From Desmodesmus armatus (lineage: Eukaryota > Chlorophyta > Chlorophyceae > Sphaeropleales > Scenedesmaceae): 64,000 nucleotides of DNA. This document shows, one piece after another, positions 59,201 through 64,000 of this stretch; positions within the stretch are counted from its first letter, which is position 1; each line of letters starts with the position of its first letter. The notes under the pieces are model-generated. The model made no database searches and had not been told where the DNA came from. It worked only from the letters and a program-made list of their open reading frames with translations. Both the position numbers and the translations under genes were made by a program. The DNA lies in contig VIIQ02000106.1 of the NCBI GenBank assembly GCA_007449985.2, positions 248,001-312,000 on the forward strand. The letters run 5' to 3'.

Positions 59201-62200
59201 TAGAAGCATACAGGGTTTTGGGGCCGTGCAGAGATAGCAGGAGGCTGCAGGTCGCATGCCCAGCCTTTGTTCTGCATTTACACGTGTTGTCAGCACAGCA
59301 GGGTAAGGGGCAGCACCCAGCCATAGTCCCAACAGGGGGCGAAATGGTACTGTGGGGGGCACAAAACCAGCAGGGAATTAGGGACCAGTCCAGTACTGAC
59401 CGCTGTCATGTGTGCTTGCTGACGTGCTGGCATGCAGGTGAGATCAACACACTGCAGGGCAATCGCAACTGGATGACAGCACGCGAGGGTGTGATGGCCT
59501 GCGAGGCATTGGGACTCAGCAAAGAGGAGCTGGAGAAGGTGAGTGGTTTGGGTTTTGGGGTTTTGGGCACCCGGGGGGGGGGTAGCGGGGTTCAGGGTGG
59601 AAGGAGAGGTTGGGAGGGCGGTATTCTGGAAAGGGTGCTGGCCCATTCCAGCACAGTTGCGGGGTTGCAACCTTTCGGACGCACAACATACAGTACTCCC
59701 TTGTGCAACACGGTCTGTTGTGATGGCGTGTAAGGCATTGGGACTCAGCACAGAGGAGCTGGAGAAGGTGGGCGGTTTGGGGGGTTTTGTGGTGACGGGT
59801 TTTGTGGTGACGAGTCATCGCGTCATGGGTTGGGCGCGGGGGGGGGGGGGGGGGTTCAGGGTGGAGAAGAAGTGGGGGATGGGGGGTTGGGGGGAGGGGG
59901 AGTGGTCGTGTGAGGGTCCTCCATGTGATGCTGCTCAGCAAAGAGGAGCTGGGAAAAGTGGGTGGCCGCAGGGGGGTTTGCATGCAAGGGCTCAAAGGTT
60001 TGTGGTCCACTTACCGTGTCAGTGGTCAAGGCTGTGGGCTGCAGGAGAAGTAGTTGTGTGGTGGCACCTCACATCACGCGTTCCTTCTGTTGAATCACCA
60101 AGCGTGCTGCCTGCTGTTTTCGCTGCGTCTGCGTCCTGCTGCAGCTGACCCCCATTGTGCCAGCCTGGCAATCAGACAGCGGCGCCTTTGACGGCGATGC
60201 ACAACCAGCAATTACTAACCAAGGAATCACTAACCGCGCTGCCTGCTGTGCCGCCTGCTGTGCTCTGCTGCAGCTGACCCCCATCGTGCCAGCCTGGCGA
60301 TCAGACAGTGGAGCCTTCGACTGCAATACACAACCAGCAATCACTAACCAGGGAATTACTCACCGCGCTGCCTGCTGTGCTGCCTGCTGTGTCCTGCTGC
60401 AGCTGACCCCCATCGGCCATCCTGGCAGTCAGACAGTGGAGCCTTTTGACGGCAATTACTAACCGACAATTGCTGACCGGAGGGTTACTAACCGTGCTGC
60501 CTGCTGTGCCCGCTGTGCCGCCTGATGTGTCCTGCTGCAGCTGACCCCCATTGTGCCAGCCTGGCAATCAGACAGCGGAGCCTTTGACGGCATGCTGGAG
60601 CTGCTGACCCGCTGTGGCCGCGACATTCCGGAGGTCATGATGATGCTGATCCCTGAGGCATGGCAGAACGATGCACTCATGCCCCAGGTACTGCTGCTGC
60701 TGCTAGGGTTTGGGGGCTGCTAGGTTTTTTGCTGCTGCTGCTGCTGCTGCTGCTGCTAGGGTTTGGGGACTGGTCGCTGGCTTGCTTAGATGGCGGGTGC
60801 CCTTGAGACCTACATGCATCGTAGCAGCGTGGTTCCGAGCCAGCGTCCCACTGTGAGTGTGGCACACTTGAGCAGCACCTGATCAGTGTGTCTTGGTTGA
60901 CTGATCTTGATTGACTCATCTTGGTTGACTTATCTTGGTTGACTAATCACGCCTGCAACAGGAGAAGAAGGACTTCTACCGCTTCCACAGTGCCATCATG
61001 GAGCCATGGGACGGCCCAGCCCTGGTCACCTTCACAGACGGACGCTACCTGGGAGCAACGCTGGACCGCAACGGCCTGCGGCCAGGCCGCTACTACATCA
61101 CACACTCAGGTGTGACTGCCGATTTCTGTTACTGTTACTGTTACATGGTTAAGGCCGAGCCTGAACACCTTACTAGGCTCATGGGGGTTACAGTCCCTGT
61201 CGATAGTGTCATAACAAATGACACTGGCTTGAGAAATCTGTTATTCAAGTATTGTAGACTATCATAAACTGTGGTCGACAGCCCCCAAGGCAGCTGCTAC
61301 TGCATCACCATGTGGCCCGACAAGGGGTCACGTACAGCCCTTGTCCTTACCCCCTGCAGTCTTCTTCCACCGAGCGGCAGTAAGCTCGTCATGACGGTCA
61401 TTCGAGATTAAAAGGCGTGGTAGCTGAAGCTGCTGTTGCTGAATATGCCACAGGGCGTGTGATCATGGCGTCTGAGGTTGGTGTGGTGGACGTTCCTGCT
61501 GGGTATCACAAGGCCTAGTCACTGAAGCGCTTTCTGCTGCTGTTGCTTCATTTGCAGGGCGTGTGATCATGGCGTCTGAGGTTGGTGTGGTGGACGTGCC
61601 TGCTGAGGATGTGTCACGCAAGGGCCGGCTGATGCCTGGCAACATCTTCCTCATTGACTTTGATGAGCACCGGGTGGTGGAGGACAAGGAGGTGAGGGTT
61701 GTTACTACGACCAAAACTGTACTGTTACTTTGACTAATACTGCACTGGGCCAGAATTGTGCCTGATCGCCTTTCCACGAGCCACACCAGGCTCAAAGGGC
61801 GTAGTTGCAGTGCTGCCAACTGCAAGGGCGGTGTGAAAAGTTTTAGGCAGCTGCATGGACCTCGAGGTGTCTGGCTCTGCCGTTTGTAAGGGAGTTTGTG
61901 CAACTTACCATTTTGAACCAACACACGATTAACCAGATGGCATCCGTCACCTGAGGAATTGTTTGGTGTGTTGGTTCAAAATGACGGCTTCGGCTTCGGC
62001 TTCGGCAGTTAACTAGGTCTGGAGAGTACCACTATGTGGTGAAAGTATCCAGTAATGAGGGAATGACAGCACAGTGGCAGCATATGCAGCGGCAGTTCCA
62101 TCTCCCCTTCCCTCCTTATAAAAATGGTTCAAAATGGTGCAGAAGGGAACTGTTTCTTCGGATGACTTTCAGCTTGTTTTCTATGCAACCGCTCATGTCG

Positions 62201-64000
62201 GTCACCCCATGCTCCCTTCATGCTGACATGCTGTGCTGTGCTGTGGTCTTGGCTTGCAGATGAAGGCCCGCTATGCCTCCCGTCGGCCCTATGCTGACTG
62301 GCTGAAGACCAACACAGTCTCCATTGGTGAAGTGGTGGCCACAGCCCCATCTGCCATGGCCCCTCAGCTGCTTGGGGTGCCTGCTGTCTCGTCAGTGCAC
62401 CCAGACCCCAAGAGCCTTGCAGCCAACACATACAGCAGCAAGAGCAACGGGTGAGTGTGGTGTCTGAAGCAGAGTCTTGAACCGCTCTGGCTGGTCTGTC
62501 CTACACACGTTGTGCTTTCGCAGCCTAAACTGCGCAAGCTGGCGTCGGATGCAGCAGGCTGCCAGGTGCAGTGTAAAGAGGGTGGGAGCAGCCAGCAGAC
62601 TGCGTAGTAGTACTATCCCAAGAGCTTTGTAGGATGGTCTAAAGGTGTGTTGCTGATGTACCTCTGTGCCGCCCCGCAGCAATGGCAACGGCAATGGCAA
62701 CGGTAAGGGCCAGGCAGGCTCTTCCATGGATGCAGCCTACATGCACGAGGAAGATGCCATCGTGTCCATCCTGCAACCCCTCAAGACCTTTGGGTGAGAC
62801 TACTGATCATATATACACCTTCATACACCCTTTCAACCCCCCCCCCCCTCACACCGCCCTTCACCACACCCTGCAAGGCTGTGTGGCCACGGTGTGAAAG
62901 GGTGGGGGCTAAGTGGTGAAAGGGGGTTGCTCGCCTAGTGCATATGGCTGCCTTTTTGTTTCTGGTTTCAAGAAAGTGTGTTTTTAGTCGGCCAGTCAGA
63001 CGCCTACCACCACGCTTGTCGTGTCAAGCGGCCTGCTGGGTTGTGCTTTTGTGTTGCTCCTGCTTGCGTGCAGCTACGTATGCAGCGCTGTTGCCAGAGA
63101 CCTGTGCTCACCACTTAAGCTGCTGTCATAGCAAGTGACTGGACATTGCCCCATCTTGAACCTCTGTCTTCCTTTTGGACCGCCCACGCAGCTTTTGCTG
63201 AGCCAGTTTCATTACTGTCAATGTTATTTTTTTGAATTGCGGGCCTGTTGTTACGTTTGACCTTGGCTGCAGGTACACACGCGAGGCCTTAGAGCTGCTG
63301 ATGCTGCCAATGGCGTCTGGTGGTGCTGAGCCGCTCGGCTCGATGGGCAATGATGCTGCCCTGGCCGCCATCAGCAACAGGCCCAAGCAGCCCTACGAGT
63401 ACTTCAAGCAGCTGTTTGCACAGGTGGGCAGCATTTTTTGGTTTGTTTTCGAAGTTTTCACACTTTGTAACTCACTCTTTAGACGGCATTGCCATCTTGT
63501 TTGGTTGGCTGCAATGGCTGTATCTCAAGCAGCTGTTTGCACAGGTAGGCAGCAGTCGCAGTCGCACATGCTCCTCCCACATGTTGTTGATACTATCGTG
63601 TTACGTGGTATGGTTGGTGCATGCAGTCCCTGTCTCTTAAGTAGCATGTTTGCACGTGTGTGAGGCTCTTAGACGGTCACAGCTGTACATATTTGCAGCT
63701 GTGGGATGAGTTGCAGACTCAGGCTGTGCCTGTGGGCGTTGCACTCAGCATTGCTTAGCCGCAGCCGCCTTCTGTCCACTCCCCAGCCAGCAGTGATCTT
63801 TCCACCCATCTGCTTTGCACACTTGGTGCATCTGCTGTCGATGTGTGACTTTGGGATGAATGCTATCACACCTTTGGGTTGCCAACACTGACCAAACCTG
63901 TCTGCCGCTGCCCCATCCTTACCACCCCTTGGTCTCTGGCGCCAGGTGACCAACCCTGCCATCGACCCTTTCAGGGAGGCTGTGGTTACATCGCTGCGCT
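56214..64000 (+). CDS. GLT1: NADH-dependent glutamate synthase (GOGAT), 5' part, cut by the window end
   Basis: Fourteen exons cover about 671 residues: 56214-56489, 56866-56980, 57334-57443, 57722-57934, 58207-58332, 58874-59006, 59438-59538, 60541-60687, 60962-61109, 61558-61691, 62260-62450, 62680-62793, 63273-63423 and 63946 onward; all phases match. The enzyme makes two glutamates from glutamine and 2-oxoglutarate, closing the GS-GOGAT cycle in the plastid. Residues 1-90 are a transit peptide and propeptide. Cys91, in KDACGVGFVAQL, is the N-terminal nucleophile of the glutamine amidotransferase domain after processing. [16 protein letters not shown] is the NADH type; the ferredoxin type has HRGGCGADNDSGDGSG. 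Further landmarks are [68 protein letters not shown] and GSMGND. Still missing to the right are most of the central and FMN/Fe-S domains and the beta part. Exon 12 encodes a short (Asn-Gly)n insertion. Many introns carry decayed copies of exon ends. Confidence 0.97.
57670..57719 (+). repeat. (TGCTG)n tract leading into a GOGAT 3' splice site
   Basis: Nine or so TGCTG pentamers end in TGCCAG, the acceptor of exon 4 (57722). Shorter TGCTG runs recur at 57952-57970 and 57992-58008. Confidence 0.9.
58373..58572 (+). repeat. Two copies of the 3' end of GOGAT exon 5 with donor, within the next intron
   Basis: The true end, [15 protein letters not shown] before GTGGGA (58288-58332), is copied at 58373-58418 (reads [15 protein letters not shown] before GTGAAT) and 58528-58572 ([15 protein letters not shown] before GTGAAT). 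Lengths and reading frame are kept, which suggests recent origin. Confidence 0.88.
59708..59966 (+). repeat. Two copies of the 3' end of GOGAT exon 7 in the following intron
   Basis: At 59718-59768 the sequence reads [16 protein letters not shown] before GTGGGC, against [16 protein letters not shown] in the true exon (59489-59538). A second, shorter copy at about 59928-59960 reads LLSKEELGK before GTGGGT. G-rich intron sequence following the donors is copied too, including G-runs near 59572 and 59838. Confidence 0.88.
60145..60453 (+). repeat. Three copies of the 5' end of GOGAT exon 8 in the preceding intron
   Basis: The junction CTGCTGCAG|CTGACCCCCA and about 50 coding bases of the true exon (60541 on; [17 protein letters not shown]) are copied starting at 60145, 60274 and 60403. 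The period is 129 bases, with 138 to the real exon. The 60145 and 60274 copies keep the frame for 15 codons; the 60403 copy has a one-base loss. Shared spacer words include CTAACCGCGCTGCCTGCTGT. Confidence 0.92.
61448..61504 (+). repeat. Copy of the GOGAT exon 10 acceptor and exon start
   Basis: CCACAGGGCGTGTGATCATG and the next 35 bases (GCGTCTGAGGTTGGTGTGGT and on) repeat the true junction at 61551-61605 with very few changes, about 105 bases upstream. It breaks off after GTTCCTGCTG. Confidence 0.9.
61909..61983. repeat. Perfect 18-base inverted repeat, 39-base loop, in a GOGAT intron
   Basis: CATTTTGAACCAACACAC (61909-61926) pairs exactly with GTGTGTTGGTTCAAAATG (61966-61983). Just after the right arm lies (GGCTTC)n (61987-62006). 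The word GTTCAAAATGG recurs near 62126. Confidence 0.92.
63519..63553 (+). repeat. Copy of the GOGAT exon 13 3' end with donor
   Basis: CTCAAGCAGCTGTTTGCACA followed by GGTAGGCAGCAG repeats the true end TTCAAGCAGCTGTTTGCACAG|GTGGGCAGCA (63402-63433), about 120 bases downstream. Confidence 0.88.

Noticed and set aside
60157..60462. Independent Cys/Ala-rich open frame of about 100 codons
   Set aside because: It is built from three tandem copies of the GOGAT exon 8 start and lies inside an intron.
56214..64000. Ferredoxin-dependent GOGAT as an alternative identity
   Set aside because: The block after the nucleophile reads [16 protein letters not shown] and the start is DACGVGFVAQL, both typical of the NADH type. 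The decisive C-terminal NADH-binding part is outside the window, so a small doubt remains.
1..64000. tRNA, rRNA, CRISPR arrays, transposase or viral genes
   Set aside because: I scanned for box-B-like GGTTCGA words in cloverleaf context, for regularly spaced direct repeats with unique spacers, and for reverse transcriptase or transposase motifs in the translated frames, and found nothing convincing.

Overview
The window reads as nuclear DNA of a green alga, most likely a chlorophycean of the Chlamydomonadales type. That placement is an inference from gene structure and protein style, not from a database search. Genes are split into many short exons (often 80-150 bases) with GT-AG introns. Acceptors are mostly of the form tgcag. 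Coding regions are rich in CAG/GCA/GCT triplets that give long Gln, Ala, Ser and Gly tracts, and spacers carry G-runs, C-runs and microsatellites. Nothing looks prokaryotic, viral or organellar.

Ten protein genes could be assembled exon by exon, with the reading phase matching at nearly every junction. From left to right they are: a MAPEG-family membrane protein (963-2601, +); a secreted GDSL/SGNH hydrolase (4469-6031, -); an ESCRT-I subunit VPS37 with an N-terminal UEV-like region and a Mod(r) domain (8069-11828, -); a RING-CH membrane E3 ligase (12761-14141, +); an unrecognised 399-residue protein (15798-17530, +); a very large Gln-rich protein with Sfi1-like centrin-binding repeats (21280-31265, +); an MOV10/SDE3-type RNA helicase with a C2H2 zinc finger (32530-42079, +); a secreted hormone-sensitive-lipase-type alpha/beta hydrolase (45461-47185, +); a TMEM45/DUF716 membrane protein (49214-53283, +); and the 5' part of NADH-dependent glutamate synthase, which runs off the right edge (56214-64000, +). 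They do not form a pathway; this is ordinary mixed eukaryotic gene content. VPS37 and the RING-CH ligase are divergently arranged and share a spacer of about 930 bases.

The most unusual feature is structural. Short tandem duplications repeatedly span exon-intron junctions, leaving series of intact to decayed exon copies beside the true exon. This is seen in the Sfi1-like gene (exon copies that still look functional, plus dead ones), in the helicase (acceptor copy, and at least four downstream copies of the terminal exon in graded decay), and at five exons of the glutamate synthase gene. Other repeats are a 34-unit 18-base minisatellite (43994-44608), a 160-base intronic tandem repeat (about 50358-50757), a 39-base intronic repeat (1555-1710), three perfect foldbacks, and (TGCTG)n tracts placed just before 3' splice sites.

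Large stretches (2602-4468, 6032-8068, 14142-15797, 17531-21279, 43161-45460, 47186-49213, 53284-56213) hold no gene I can support. No tRNA, rRNA, CRISPR array or recognisable transposase was seen. Exon boundaries were placed by eye from splice consensus, phase and family homology, so single junctions may be off.
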